Assembly: GCA_023150455.1 (NCBI GenBank) | Contig: JAKLKW010000006.1 | Span: 43,051-107,050 of the forward strand | Direction of reading: 5' to 3' | DNA: 64,000 nt | Source of the DNA: Alphaproteobacteria bacterium | GTDB taxonomy: Bacteria > Pseudomonadota > Alphaproteobacteria > JAEULC01 | Part shown: positions 43,220 through 51,764 of the stretch, piece after piece | How the letters are laid out: each line of letters starts with the position of its first letter | Position numbering within the stretch: the first letter of the stretch is position 1 | Position numbers and translations under genes: made by a program | Notes under the pieces: generated by a model | Database searches by the model: none | The model's input: the letters and a program-made list of their open reading frames with translations, nothing else | What the model was told of the DNA's origin: nothing

Positions 43220-44368
43220 TCAGTTCATCACCTGCTTCTCGTAGCCCTGCAGGATGGCGTCGAAGTACTCCTTCACCGGGAAGGGCTTGGCCTTGGCCGC
43301 CAGGTCCTGCGGCGAGACGTCGATGAACAGCTTGTTCCAGGTCTTCTCGTCGAGCTGCGCCTTGACGTGCTGCGCGTCGATGCCCGGGTACCAGTTGAAC
43401 TTCTTCACGATCCCCTCGGCCTGCACCTGCGGGCTGGTGGCCATCTCGACGAACTTGCGCGCGGCCGCGCCGTTCGCGGCCTTGGCCGGGATCACGTAGT
43501 ACATCGGCTGGCCCGGCATGCCCGGGCCGATCAGCGCCAAGCGCATGGTCGGCGGCAGCTTGCCGTCGGCCATCCAGGTGTAGAACATGTCGACCCACAC
43601 CGGGCCCATGGCGATCTCGCCGCGGTTCAGCATGTCGAGCGTGCCGGCGTTGCCGGGCGTGATCGTGACCTGCTTGTTGAAGTCCTTGAGCTTGGCGAAG
43701 GCCGGTCCCCAGGCGTCCGCGACGGCCTTGTCGTAGGGCCCCGCCATCAGCTTGTCGGAATTGGGCGCGTTCGCGTAAATCCAGCCCACCACGAAGGCGA
43801 CGCCGGACATGCCGCCCTTGATGCCGTTGTGGCCGAACTTCTTCGGGTTGGCCTTCACCCACGCTTCCAGGTCGGCGTAGCTCTTGGGCGGCGTCTGCAC
43901 CATGGACGGGTTGTAGGCGATCGCGGTCTGGCTCTGGAACATCGGGATGACGTATCCCTCGACGTTCTGGCCGAGCGCGCTCTTCGCGGTCGGCGAGGTG
44001 GTGAGCTTGCCCGTGCTGACGTCCTTCACGTAGGGCGCGAGCAGGCCTTCGCGCACCATGTCGCCGGCCATCTTCTGGTGCACGACCGCCACGTCGACGT
44101 CCCAGCTCGGGTTCGTCTTCTGCGCCGCCAGCTTCTCGGCGATCTTCTGCGAGCCGGCATCGCCGGGCCCGGTGCCGACCGCCTTGACGGTGACGTTCGG
44201 GTTGTTCTTCTCGAAGATCGGCGCCAGATAGTCCTTCACGTAGTCGACCATGTTCTGGTCGCCCGCCGTGACGACATTGAGCGTCGCCTTCTGCGCGATT
44301 GCCGGCACGGGGCCGAGCATGAGAGCCGCCAGCGCGGCGGCGACGGTCGCGATCCTTCTGCCCATCAT
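43220..44368 (-). CDS. ABC transporter substrate-binding protein
   Basis: A 382-aa periplasmic binding protein of the SBP family 1/PotD-like class. The signal peptide is MMGRRIATVAAALAALMLGP ending AIAQ, and the mature part starts KATLNVVTAGDQNMVDYVKD. A strong AGGGAGA site precedes the first ATG (44368), which overlaps the ATPase stop. The sequence resembles binding proteins for polyamines, 2-aminoethylphosphonate or metals, and no ligand-specific motif settles it. The huge open frame upstream (to 46498) is an artefact. Confidence 0.9.
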   Translation of the reverse strand: MMGRRIATVAAALAALMLGPVPAIAQKATLNVVTAGDQNMVDYVKDYLAPIFEKNNPNVTVKAVGTGPGDAGSQKIAEKLAAQKTNPSWDVDVAVVHQKMAGDMVREGLLAPYVKDVSTGKLTTSPTAKSALGQNVEGYVIPMFQSQTAIAYNPSMVQTPPKSYADLEAWVKANPKKFGHNGIKGGMSGVAFVVGWIYANAPNSDKLMAGPYDKAVADAWGPAFAKLKDFNKQVTITPGNAGTLDMLNRGEIAMGPVWVDMFYTWMADGKLPPTMRLALIGPGMPGQPMYYVIPAKAANGAAARKFVEMATSPQVQAEGIVKKFNWYPGIDAQHVKAQLDEKTWNKLFIDVSPQDLAAKAKPFPVKEYFDAILQGYEKQVMN

Positions 44369-45471
44369 GGAAGTCTCCCTTGTTGCTCGCTGTCCGGAAA
44401 CAGATGCAGAGCCTCGGCCCTCAGGCGCACGCCGACGGCGGCGCCGACCGCCAGGCGCTCGGCGGCGTCGACGATCACCTTGCGGTCGCCGACGCTGACC
44501 GCATAGCGGTAGTGCCCGCCGGGATACGACGCCTGTTCCACCCGGCCGCTCAGCACGAGCGTTCCGTCCCCCACCGTTTCCGGGTCGGCCAGCTCCGCCG
44601 CCTCGCTGCGGAAATGCGCGACGACCGGCCCGTCGTGACGCGGCGAGACGCCGGGGCCGAGCGCACGCGCCGCGATGGTGGCGCCCGTGTTGTTCGGGCC
44701 GGGAACGATGGCAAGCCCCGCCTCGGTCGGGCGCGCGCTGAGCCGGATCGTGTTGCCCGCGCCCATGAAGCCGGCGACGAAGGCCGAGACCGGCCGGTTG
44801 TAGACCTCCTCGGGCGTGCCGTGCTGCGCCACGCGGCCCTGGTCCATCACCACGATGCGGTCGGCCATCACCATGGCTTCCTCGCGGTCGTGCGTGACGT
44901 GGATGGCGGTAATGCCGAGCCCCTGCTGCAACGCCTTGATCTCGTGGCGCACGTCCTCGCGGATGCGGGCGTCCAGGTTCGACAGCGGCTCGTCCAGCAA
45001 GAGGATGTCGGGATTGATCGCGAGCGCCCGGCCGAGCGCCACGCGCTGGCGCTGGCCGCCGGAAAGCTGCGTGACCATGCGCGGCCCGAAGCCTTCGAGC
45101 TCGAGCATGGCGAGGATCTCCTCGACCCGCCGCTTTATCGCGTCGCGCGCGATGCCGCGCAGCTTCAGGCCATAGCCGATGTTCTGCGCCGTGGTCATAT
45201 GCGGCCACAGCGCGTAGGACTGGAACACCATGGCCATGCCGCGCTTGTCGGGCGGAGCTGCCGTGATGTCGCGGCCGTTGACCGTCACGCGACCGGCGCT
45301 GACCGGCACGAAGCCCGAGACGGCGCGCAGGAGCGTGGTCTTGCCGCAGCCCGACGAGCCCAGCAGCGCCACGAACGAGCCCGGCTCGACGGCAAGATCG
45401 ATGCCGTGCAGCACGCGCACGCTGCCGTAGTCGACTTCCAGCCCGGCGACTTCCAGCCCGGCGCCTGGCAT
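44365..45471 (-). CDS. ABC transporter ATP-binding protein (PotA/FbpC-like)
   Basis: A 368-aa ATPase. Walker A is LLGSSGCGKTTLLRAVSGF, the signature is TQLSGGQRQRVALGRA, and Walker B is ILLLDEPLSNLDA with the H-loop in IHVTHDREEAM. The C-terminal about 120 residues form a TOBE regulatory domain, as in PotA, FbpC and CysA. The start at ATG 45471 (MPGAGLEVAGLEVDYG) is supported by the normal N-terminus. It is the first gene of the operon and overlaps the binding-protein gene by four bases. Confidence 0.93.
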   Translation of the reverse strand: MPGAGLEVAGLEVDYGSVRVLHGIDLAVEPGSFVALLGSSGCGKTTLLRAVSGFVPVSAGRVTVNGRDITAAPPDKRGMAMVFQSYALWPHMTTAQNIGYGLKLRGIARDAIKRRVEEILAMLELEGFGPRMVTQLSGGQRQRVALGRALAINPDILLLDEPLSNLDARIREDVRHEIKALQQGLGITAIHVTHDREEAMVMADRIVVMDQGRVAQHGTPEEVYNRPVSAFVAGFMGAGNTIRLSARPTEAGLAIVPGPNNTGATIAARALGPGVSPRHDGPVVAHFRSEAAELADPETVGDGTLVLSGRVEQASYPGGHYRYAVSVGDRKVIVDAAERLAVGAAVGVRLRAEALHLFPDSEQQGRLP

Positions 45472-45742
45472 CCGGCCGTTCCTCCCGCCCGCCGGGCTTC
45501 GCCCCCGGCCCGACGCTTCTCGTTGCGGCACATTTAACGCCGCCCCGGATTTGCCAGCAAGCCCGCGCCGGCCGGATGCCGGCGCCGCGGGAGAGCGACC
45601 ATGGCGGAGGCATGAGTGCTGCACCGCGTCGCGTGATAGCGCCGGTCCAAGTCGGTTCCCTGACGGAAACGTGTCCGCTTCGTGGCGTACCGCTTACCCT
45701 TGCCCGCTTCACATTCCACCGCTCGTTGATTACCGTCCGGTC

Positions 45743-46279
45743 ATGATCGAGACGGATCTGCCGCCGGGCGTGGAGATCCTTCCGCTCGAGATGCATCGCG
45801 ACGAACGCGGCTGGGTCAGCGAAGTATTCCGCCGCGATCGTGCGCGGGGCCCGGGGCCATGCCAGTGGAACGCCACCGTTTCGCGCCCGAACGTGATGCG
45901 CGGCATGCATGTTCATGCGAAGCACAACGACTATCTCGTCGTCGTGCAAGGCCGCATGAGCGTCGGCCTGTTCGACATACGCAAGGATTCGCCCTGGTAT
46001 CGGCGCGGCACGATCGTGACGTTGTCGGGGGATGATCTGAGCGCGCTGGTGACGCCCACCGGCGTGATGCACGGTTTCTATTGCCATGAGCCGACGGTTT
46101 ACGTGTACGGCGTCGATGCCTATTTCGATCCGCGCGACGAGATTGGCTGCCATTGGGCCGACCCGGGCCTGAAGCTGGACTGGCCCTGCGCCGACCCGAT
46201 CCTGAGCGAGCGCGACCGCCGGGCCGGGACGCTCGCCGAGGTCGAAGCGCAATACCGGGCCGCCGGCGCCGATCGCTGA
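45743..46279 (+). CDS. RmlC-like sugar 3,5-epimerase / cupin
   Basis: A 178-aa protein of the dTDP-4-dehydrorhamnose 3,5-epimerase fold. Visible landmarks are DERGWVSEVFRRD, NVMRGMHVHAKHNDYLVVVQ with the catalytic histidine, and the C-terminal block YGVDAYFDPRDEIGCHW followed by DPGLKLDWP. Divergence from classical RmlC (no RmlA/B/D nearby) suggests another nucleotide sugar. It is followed after 12 bases by a Gfo/Idh/MocA gene, and the two probably act together. The 271-bp gap before it (45472-45742) shows no gene or clear promoter. Confidence 0.82.
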   Translation: MIETDLPPGVEILPLEMHRDERGWVSEVFRRDRARGPGPCQWNATVSRPNVMRGMHVHAKHNDYLVVVQGRMSVGLFDIRKDSPWYRRGTIVTLSGDDLSALVTPTGVMHGFYCHEPTVYVYGVDAYFDPRDEIGCHWADPGLKLDWPCADPILSERDRRAGTLAEVEAQYRAAGADR

Positions 46280-46291
46280 GCCCATGCGGTC

Positions 46292-47203
46292 ATGCTGAGA
46301 ATCGGGCTGATCGGCTGCGGCAGATGGGGCCGGCACATCCTGCGCGACCTCCTCTCGCTTGGCGCCAGCGTCAGCGTCGTCACGCGGCAAGCCGACGGCG
46401 CCGAGCTGCTGCGCGCCGGCGCGGCAGCGGTGGCGGACTCGGTCGCGGCGCTGCCGCCGGTCGACGGGTTCGTCGTCGCGACCCCGACCTCGACCCATGC
46501 CGCGGTGATCGAGTCGCTGCCGGCGGGCGCGCCGATCTTCTGCGAGAAGCCGTTATGCGACGACGCCGGACGCGCCCGGCGCCTGCTCGAGATCGCGCGC
46601 GATCGATTGTTCGTGATGGACAAGTGGCGCTATCACGAGGGCGTGCTGGCGCTTGCCGCCGTCGCCCGCGCGGGCGAGCTCGGGCCCGTCCTCGGGCTGC
46701 GCACGACGCGCGTCGGCTGGGGGCACGACTACGCCGACGTCGACTGCGTCTGGACCCTGTTGCCGCACGAGCTCGGCATCGCCCGCGAGATCCTGGGCCG
46801 TGCCCTGCCGCCGCGGGGCGCCGTGGCCGACCGGAACGCCGACGGCGTCCTGGGCATGGTCGCGATCATGGCGGACGCCGGCGGGCCGTGGCACGTCGCG
46901 GAGATCGGCGCGCGTTCGCCCGAGCGGCAGCGGACGGTGACGCTGCTCTGTCGCGACGGTTCGGCCCGTTTGACGGACGCCTACGCCGACCACATCGAGC
47001 TGATCCCCAGCCCGCCGGCGAACGGCAAGGCCGACGCTCTGCCGCCGACGAAGCGGCCGATCGCCGTCACCATGCCGCTGCTCGCCGAGCTCAAAGTGTT
47101 CGTCGACCATGTGCGGGGCGGACCGCCGCCCAAGAGCGCGGCGGCCGAAGGCGCAGCGGCGGTGGAGACGATCGCGGCGCTGAGGCGCCTCGCCGGGATC
47201 TGA
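46292..47203 (+). CDS. Gfo/Idh/MocA family oxidoreductase
   Basis: A 303-aa NAD(P)-dependent sugar or cyclitol dehydrogenase. The Rossmann start is RIGLIGCGRWGRHILRDL and the dinucleotide-loop lysine lies in IFCEKPLCDD (about residue 88). The C-terminal domain has DCVWTLLPHELGIAREILG with the family His. Enzymes of this family oxidise or reduce sugars in EPS precursor or inositol pathways. It lies 12 bases after the RmlC-like gene, implying a joint nucleotide-sugar pathway. The substrate is unknown. Confidence 0.88.
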   Translation: MLRIGLIGCGRWGRHILRDLLSLGASVSVVTRQADGAELLRAGAAAVADSVAALPPVDGFVVATPTSTHAAVIESLPAGAPIFCEKPLCDDAGRARRLLEIARDRLFVMDKWRYHEGVLALAAVARAGELGPVLGLRTTRVGWGHDYADVDCVWTLLPHELGIAREILGRALPPRGAVADRNADGVLGMVAIMADAGGPWHVAEIGARSPERQRTVTLLCRDGSARLTDAYADHIELIPSPPANGKADALPPTKRPIAVTMPLLAELKVFVDHVRGGPPPKSAAAEGAAAVETIAALRRLAGI

Positions 47204-47229
47204 GCAGCCGGAGCCGGCCCAAGGGCCCG

Positions 47230-47967
47230 CTAGTAGAGGTGCTGGCCGCCCGTCACGAAGATCTCGGTGCCCGTCACGTAGGCGAAGTCGGGCGAGCAGA
47301 GCTGGTAGACGGTGGCGGCGACTTCCTCGGGCGTACCCATGCGGTGCATCGGGATGCGGGTGATCAGCGGCTCGTAGTCAGGCCCGATCATGTCGGTCTC
47401 GATCTCGCCCGGCGCCACGGCGTTCACGCGCACGCCGAGCTGCGCGAACTCGACCGCCATCTCGCGCGTCAGCGCCGACAGCGCCGCCTTCGACGTGGAG
47501 TAGGCCGAGCCGGCGAAGGGATGGATGGCGTGGCCGGCGATCGACGTGATGTTGACGATGGCGCCCTTGCCCAGGCGCAGCGCCGGCGCGAATCCGCGCG
47601 CCAGCACCAGCGGCGCGAAGAAGTTCAGCTCGAACACCTGGCGCCATCCGTCGATCGCGCCGTTGAGGCAGCCCAGGCGCTCCTTGAACGGCGTCTTGGG
47701 CGACACGGCGGCGTTGTTGACCAGCGCGTGCAGCGGCTGGCCGCCGAGCGCCTCGTTGGCCGCCGCGATGAAGGCGTCGCGGCTGGCGGGATCGGCCAGA
47801 TCGGCCGGGATGTGGTGCGTCCAGTTCGGGTCGCGCCGGCACTCGGGCGGGGCGTCCTCGCGCGAGCAGCTGATGATGCGCCAGCCCTCCGCCGAGAAGC
47901 GCCCGACCGTGGCATGGCCGATGCCGCGCGACGCGCCGGTGAGCACGACGCTGCGCCGCCCGGTCAT
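47230..47967 (-). CDS. Short-chain dehydrogenase/reductase
   Basis: A 245-aa classical SDR. The NAD(P) motif is VLTGASRGIGHATVGRF, NNAAVS is the NAG motif, and the catalytic SYK is seen in NITSIAGHAIHPFAGSAYSTSKAAL. The C-terminus ends VTGTEIFVTGGQHLY. ATG 47967 is preferred because GAAGGGA lies just upstream; the GTG at 47982 is possible. It is the last gene of the minus-strand acyl-CoA block, and a 3-hydroxyacyl-CoA dehydrogenase role is plausible by context. Confidence 0.88.
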   Translation of the reverse strand: MTGRRSVVLTGASRGIGHATVGRFSAEGWRIISCSREDAPPECRRDPNWTHHIPADLADPASRDAFIAAANEALGGQPLHALVNNAAVSPKTPFKERLGCLNGAIDGWRQVFELNFFAPLVLARGFAPALRLGKGAIVNITSIAGHAIHPFAGSAYSTSKAALSALTREMAVEFAQLGVRVNAVAPGEIETDMIGPDYEPLITRIPMHRMGTPEEVAATVYQLCSPDFAYVTGTEIFVTGGQHLY

Positions 47968-47995
47968 GGTCCCTTCGGACACGTGGGGCGCGCGC

Positions 47996-48994
47996 TCATC
48001 CGCCCGTCTCGACCACGACGCGGCCGCGCACCTGCCCCTTCAGGATCTCGCCCGCCAGGCGCGGCAGGTCGGCGAGCCTGGCCGGCTGGACCATCCGGTC
48101 GAGCTTGTCGAGCGGCAGGTCGCGGGCGATCCGGTTCCACGCCTCGCGCCGCTGCGGCACCGGGCACATCACCGAATCGATGCCCAGCAGGTTGACGCCG
48201 CGCAGCAGGAACGGGATCACGGTGGTCTCGAGCTTGGGCCCGCCCGCCAGGCCGCAGGCCGCGACCGAGCCGCGGTACTTCGTCTGCGACAGCACCGTCG
48301 CCAGCGTCGTGCCGCCGACCGAATCGACGGCCCCGGCCCAGCGCTCGCTGTCGAGCGGCTTGCCCGACGGCGTCGCCAGCGTCGCGCGGTCGATCACCTC
48401 GCGGGCGCCGAGGCCCCGCAGATAGTCGTGCGTCTCCGCGCGGCCGGTCGAGCAGGCGACATTGAAGCCCAGCTTCGCCAGGATCGCGGTGGCGACGCTG
48501 CCGACGCCGCCGCCGGCGCCGGTGACGAGCACGTCGCCCTGGGCCGGCTGCACCCCGTGCGCCTCCAGCGCCATGACGGCCAGCATGGCGGTGAAGCCGG
48601 CGGTGCCCACCGCCATCGCCTGCCGCGCGGTCAGGGCCTTGGGCAGCGGCACCAGCCATTCGCCCTTGACCCGCGCGCGCGTGGCGTAGCCGCCCCATTG
48701 CACCTCGCCGACGCGCCATCCGGTCAGCACGACGGCGTCGCCCGGCTTCCAGTCCCCGTGGCGCGATTCCTCCACGACGCCCGCGAAGTCGATGCCCGGC
48801 ACGTGCGGGTACTTGCGCACCAGCCGGCCGACGCCGCTGAGGATCATGCCGTCCTTGTAGTTGAGCGTCGAATGCGTGACGCGCACGGTCACGTCGCCCG
48901 CCGGCAGCGCCGTGAGCGGCAGCTCCTCGAGCGACGACTTCACCTTGCCGTCGGCTTCCTCGAGCACGAGGGCGGAAAACGTATCGGCTGCCAT
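47996..48994 (-). CDS. acuI: Acrylyl-CoA reductase-like zinc-free MDR oxidoreductase (AcuI/YhdH)
   Basis: A 332-aa medium-chain reductase of the YhdH/AcuI subgroup. The N-terminal part has THSTLNYKDGMILSGVGRLV and HVPGIDFAGVVEES, both typical of AcuI. The NADPH-binding motif is VTGAGGGVGSVATAILAKLG (about residue 150). No zinc-ligand cysteines are seen, as expected. Such enzymes reduce acryloyl-CoA to propionyl-CoA. The operon context with ligase and thiolase supports short acyl-CoA metabolism, although the exact enoyl-CoA is uncertain. Confidence 0.87.
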   Translation of the reverse strand: MAADTFSALVLEEADGKVKSSLEELPLTALPAGDVTVRVTHSTLNYKDGMILSGVGRLVRKYPHVPGIDFAGVVEESRHGDWKPGDAVVLTGWRVGEVQWGGYATRARVKGEWLVPLPKALTARQAMAVGTAGFTAMLAVMALEAHGVQPAQGDVLVTGAGGGVGSVATAILAKLGFNVACSTGRAETHDYLRGLGAREVIDRATLATPSGKPLDSERWAGAVDSVGGTTLATVLSQTKYRGSVAACGLAGGPKLETTVIPFLLRGVNLLGIDSVMCPVPQRREAWNRIARDLPLDKLDRMVQPARLADLPRLAGEILKGQVRGRVVVETGG

Positions 48995-48999
48995 GACGC

Positions 49000-49587
49000 C
49001 TAGCTCGCGACCGGCGAGGACTGCAGATCGGGCAGCCACTCCTGCAGCGCGATCTCCAGCGTGATGCAGATCGGATTGCCGCCGCGCACGAACTCGCCGC
49101 CATAGACGCTGGCGTCGGAGTCCGAGATTGTGCCGCGCAGCGTGGCCACGGGCTTGCCGGTCTCGTCGGGGCGCACCTCGCCGTTCAGCGTCAGGATCTC
49201 GATGCCGGGGCCCTCGACCGTGATCAGGGTCAGCGAGTCGCCTTCGCCATAGCCGAGCGCCGCGTCCACCAGGCTGCCGACGGCGCTGCGCACGACGGCA
49301 TACGTGATGCCATGCGAGGCGCAGACGCGCTCCACCCCGGCGACCAGGTCGATGTTCGGGCGGACGCGGGCGAGGATCATGCGGCCGTAGCGGCCGCGCT
49401 CGACCAGCGTCGCCAGCGTGCCCGGGCGATCCTCGTTCAGGGTATAGGGCGCGGCCGGGGGCACCAGCACGGCGGCGGGCTTCACCGCGCCGATCTTGCG
49501 CGCGCGCGGCTTCGTTTTCTTCGGCGCCGGCGCGGCCTTGCGCGCGGCTGCGGGCCTGTGGGCCGCTTGCTTGCGCCGGGCGGTCAT
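49000..49587 (-). CDS. PCC/DUF296 domain protein (second of pair, diverged metal site)
   Basis: A 195-aa protein. Residues 1-40 are a basic Ala/Lys/Pro-rich tail (KKTKPRARKIGAVKP), and the rest is a PCC (plants and prokaryotes conserved, DUF296) domain. Landmarks are ARVRPNIDLVAGVERVCASH, VEGPGIEILTLNGEVRP and the YGGEFVRGGNPICITLEI end. The HxH metal pair of the family appears to be missing (TISDSDASVYGGE). It overlaps the first PCC gene by four bases. The function is unknown; the two may form a heteromer. Confidence 0.8.
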   Translation of the reverse strand: MTARRKQAAHRPAAARKAAPAPKKTKPRARKIGAVKPAAVLVPPAAPYTLNEDRPGTLATLVERGRYGRMILARVRPNIDLVAGVERVCASHGITYAVVRSAVGSLVDAALGYGEGDSLTLITVEGPGIEILTLNGEVRPDETGKPVATLRGTISDSDASVYGGEFVRGGNPICITLEIALQEWLPDLQSSPVAS

Positions 49588-50120
49588 GCCGCCACCTTGT
49601 GCGCCGCGCCGAGCGCCATCGGATGGAAGATCGGGTAGTTGGTCTCGGCGTCATAGCGCACCGCCAGCGCCGCGTCGGCCAGGGCGGCGGCCAACGCGAC
49701 CACGCCGCCCGGACCGACCGTGCAGACGCCCGGTGGCAGGTGGCCGCCATGGACGGCGCCGTCGCGATCCACCACGACGGCGTGGCAGTGCACGATCGAC
49801 TTGCCCATCTCGTCGATGCCGAGGAAGGCGTTGCCGCTCAACAGCGTGACCGGCCCGACCAGCGTGGTCGGCGCGCCATAGGTCGCGACGCGCTTGCCGT
49901 CGCGGCAGGGCTGGCCGGTGAGATACTGCATGCGCGCGAAACGCCCGCCGTTTAGGAACACCGCCGCCGAGGCGACCCCGGCGCCCGTCAGGGCGCGCGC
50001 AAGGCCGTTCAGCAGATCGGTCCCCTCGGGCACCACGATGCGCAGCTCGCCGCCGCTCGATGCCGCCACGCTCAACACGCGCGGACGCGCCGGCTTGCCC
50101 GGCTGCCTGATTGTTCTCAC
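49584..50120 (-). CDS. PCC/DUF296 domain protein (first of pair, with intact HxH)
   Basis: A 178-aa protein with one PCC/DUF296 domain. The core has GTDLLNGLARALTGAGVASA, SGNAFLGIDEMGKSIVHCHA and VVDRDGAVHGGHLPPGVCTV. The HCH and GGH histidines fit the zinc site of bacterial PCC proteins. The start is GTG at 50120 with GAGGAGA six bases upstream. Its stop overlaps the start of the second PCC gene. It lies 22 bases after the acyl-CoA ligase, so the pair is embedded in an acyl-CoA operon. Confidence 0.82.
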   Translation of the reverse strand: MRTIRQPGKPARPRVLSVAASSGGELRIVVPEGTDLLNGLARALTGAGVASAAVFLNGGRFARMQYLTGQPCRDGKRVATYGAPTTLVGPVTLLSGNAFLGIDEMGKSIVHCHAVVVDRDGAVHGGHLPPGVCTVGPGGVVALAAALADAALAVRYDAETNYPIFHPMALGAAHKVAA

Positions 50121-50142
50121 CGTCGTCTCCTCGTGCTTCGCG

Positions 50143-51729
50143 TCACGGTCCCTGCTCCTTGCTCAGCTCGCCGCGTGCGTAGAGCTGATCGCGGATCAGG
50201 TGCTTCGGCACCTTGCCATAGCCCGACTTCGGCAGGTCCGGCCAGAAGAACACCCGGCGAGGCCACTTGTACTTGGCGAGCCTGCCGTCGAGGTAGTGCA
50301 GCAACTCGTCCTCGCGCGGTAGCGCGCCCTCGGCCGGAACCACGACCGCCACGCCGGACTCGCCCCATTTCGGATCGGGCACGCCGAGCACGGCCACTTC
50401 CGACACGGCCGGATGCGTCAGCAGCACCTCCTCGCATTCGCGCGGGTACACGTTGGCGCCGCCCGAGATGTACATGTCCGAGGCGCGGCCCGTGATGTAG
50501 AGGAAACCCTGAGCGTCCAGGCGGCCGAGGTCGCCGGTGTGGAACCAGCCGTCCTTCAGCGCCTTGGCGTTGGCCTCGGGATTGTTCCAGTAGCCCAGGA
50601 ACACGCCCGGCCCGCGCACGCAGATCTCGCCCTTCTCGCCGGGTCCCAGACGCCTGCCGGACGGGTCCTTGATCGCGATCTCCATGCCGGTGCGCGGATA
50701 GCCGCAGGTGCCGATCCGCGCATCCGGCGCGTCGTCGTCGAGCGTGTGCAGGGCCGGCGGCAGGACGGTGATGTTGCCGGTCACTTCGCCCAGGCCGAAA
50801 TACTGCACCAGCACCGGGCCCAGCTTCTCCAGGGCCTTCTTCTGGTCCGCGCGATACATCGGCGCGCCGGCATAGATCACTTGGCGCAGCGACGAATGGT
50901 CGTACCGATCCACCGCCGGGTCGTCCACCAGCATCTTCACGATGGTCGGCACGGTGAACATGTTCGTGACGCGGTGCCGCGCGACCAGCCGCCAAGCCTC
51001 CTCGACGTCCAGCTTGTCGCTCGGCAGCAGCACGCTCCTGGCGCCGCGCGCCACGTTGACCAGCATGTGCATGCCCGCCCCGTGCGACAGCGGCGCCACG
51101 ACCAGCGAGGCGTCGTGCTCGCTCAGGCCCGGCATCAGGTCGGCGAGGTGGTTCGTCACGACATAGGCCATCTGGCCGTGCGTCAACACCGCGGCCTTCG
51201 GCTTGCCCGTCGTGCCCGAGGTGAAGAAGAACCAGACCGGATCGTCGTAGGACACGTCCTCCTCGAAGGACGGCGCGCCGGCGTGCTTGGCCACCAGCGC
51301 CTCGTAGGCGTGCTCGCCGGCGCGCGGCTCGGCGACGGCGATCACGTGCCCGAGCGCGGGCGAGCCGGCCCTGACGGCGTCGACATGCTCGCCGAAGCCG
51401 CGGTCGTAGATGAACGCCTTGGCGCCCGAGGACTGGCCGAGCCAGGCGATCTCGGGCGGCGTCAGGCGGTAGTTGGTCGGCACCCACGCGGCGCCGGCCT
51501 TGAACACGGCCCAGCACGTCTCGAACATCTGGTTCGAGTTGCGCGACTGCACCAGCACGCGGTCGCCCTTGGCCACGCCCAAGCCCCGCAAGGCCGCCGC
51601 CAGCGCGTTGACGCGCTGGTCGATCTCGCGCCAGGTCCAGGTCCGGTCGCGCCAGACCAGGCCCGGCCGGTCGGGCAGCCGCCGTGCCATGTCCGACAGC
51701 AGCCGGCCGAGATTCATCACGTCGCCCAT
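50143..51729 (-). CDS. AMP-binding acyl-CoA synthetase
   Basis: A 528-aa adenylate-forming ligase. Core motifs are FFFTSGTTGKPKAAVLTHGQ (A3, P-loop), YFGLGEVTGNI (A5), GWFHTGDLGRLDAQGFLYI (A7) and a C-terminal lysine in LPKSGYGKVPK (A10). It activates a carboxylic acid to the acyl-CoA with ATP. The chain length or aromatic nature of the acid cannot be told. The ligase, thiolase, PCC pair, AcuI and SDR lie in the same direction with small gaps, forming a catabolic operon. Confidence 0.93.
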   Translation of the reverse strand: MGDVMNLGRLLSDMARRLPDRPGLVWRDRTWTWREIDQRVNALAAALRGLGVAKGDRVLVQSRNSNQMFETCWAVFKAGAAWVPTNYRLTPPEIAWLGQSSGAKAFIYDRGFGEHVDAVRAGSPALGHVIAVAEPRAGEHAYEALVAKHAGAPSFEEDVSYDDPVWFFFTSGTTGKPKAAVLTHGQMAYVVTNHLADLMPGLSEHDASLVVAPLSHGAGMHMLVNVARGARSVLLPSDKLDVEEAWRLVARHRVTNMFTVPTIVKMLVDDPAVDRYDHSSLRQVIYAGAPMYRADQKKALEKLGPVLVQYFGLGEVTGNITVLPPALHTLDDDAPDARIGTCGYPRTGMEIAIKDPSGRRLGPGEKGEICVRGPGVFLGYWNNPEANAKALKDGWFHTGDLGRLDAQGFLYITGRASDMYISGGANVYPRECEEVLLTHPAVSEVAVLGVPDPKWGESGVAVVVPAEGALPREDELLHYLDGRLAKYKWPRRVFFWPDLPKSGYGKVPKHLIRDQLYARGELSKEQGP

Positions 51730-51764
51730 GGCGGTCCCCGAGTACGCGACGCGCCCCGGCGGCC

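Noticed and set aside
43220-46498. 1092-aa ORF containing the binding protein
   Set aside because: Only the last 382 residues are real; the upstream part runs through the ATPase and epimerase genes. The signal peptide and ribosome site fix the true start at 44368.
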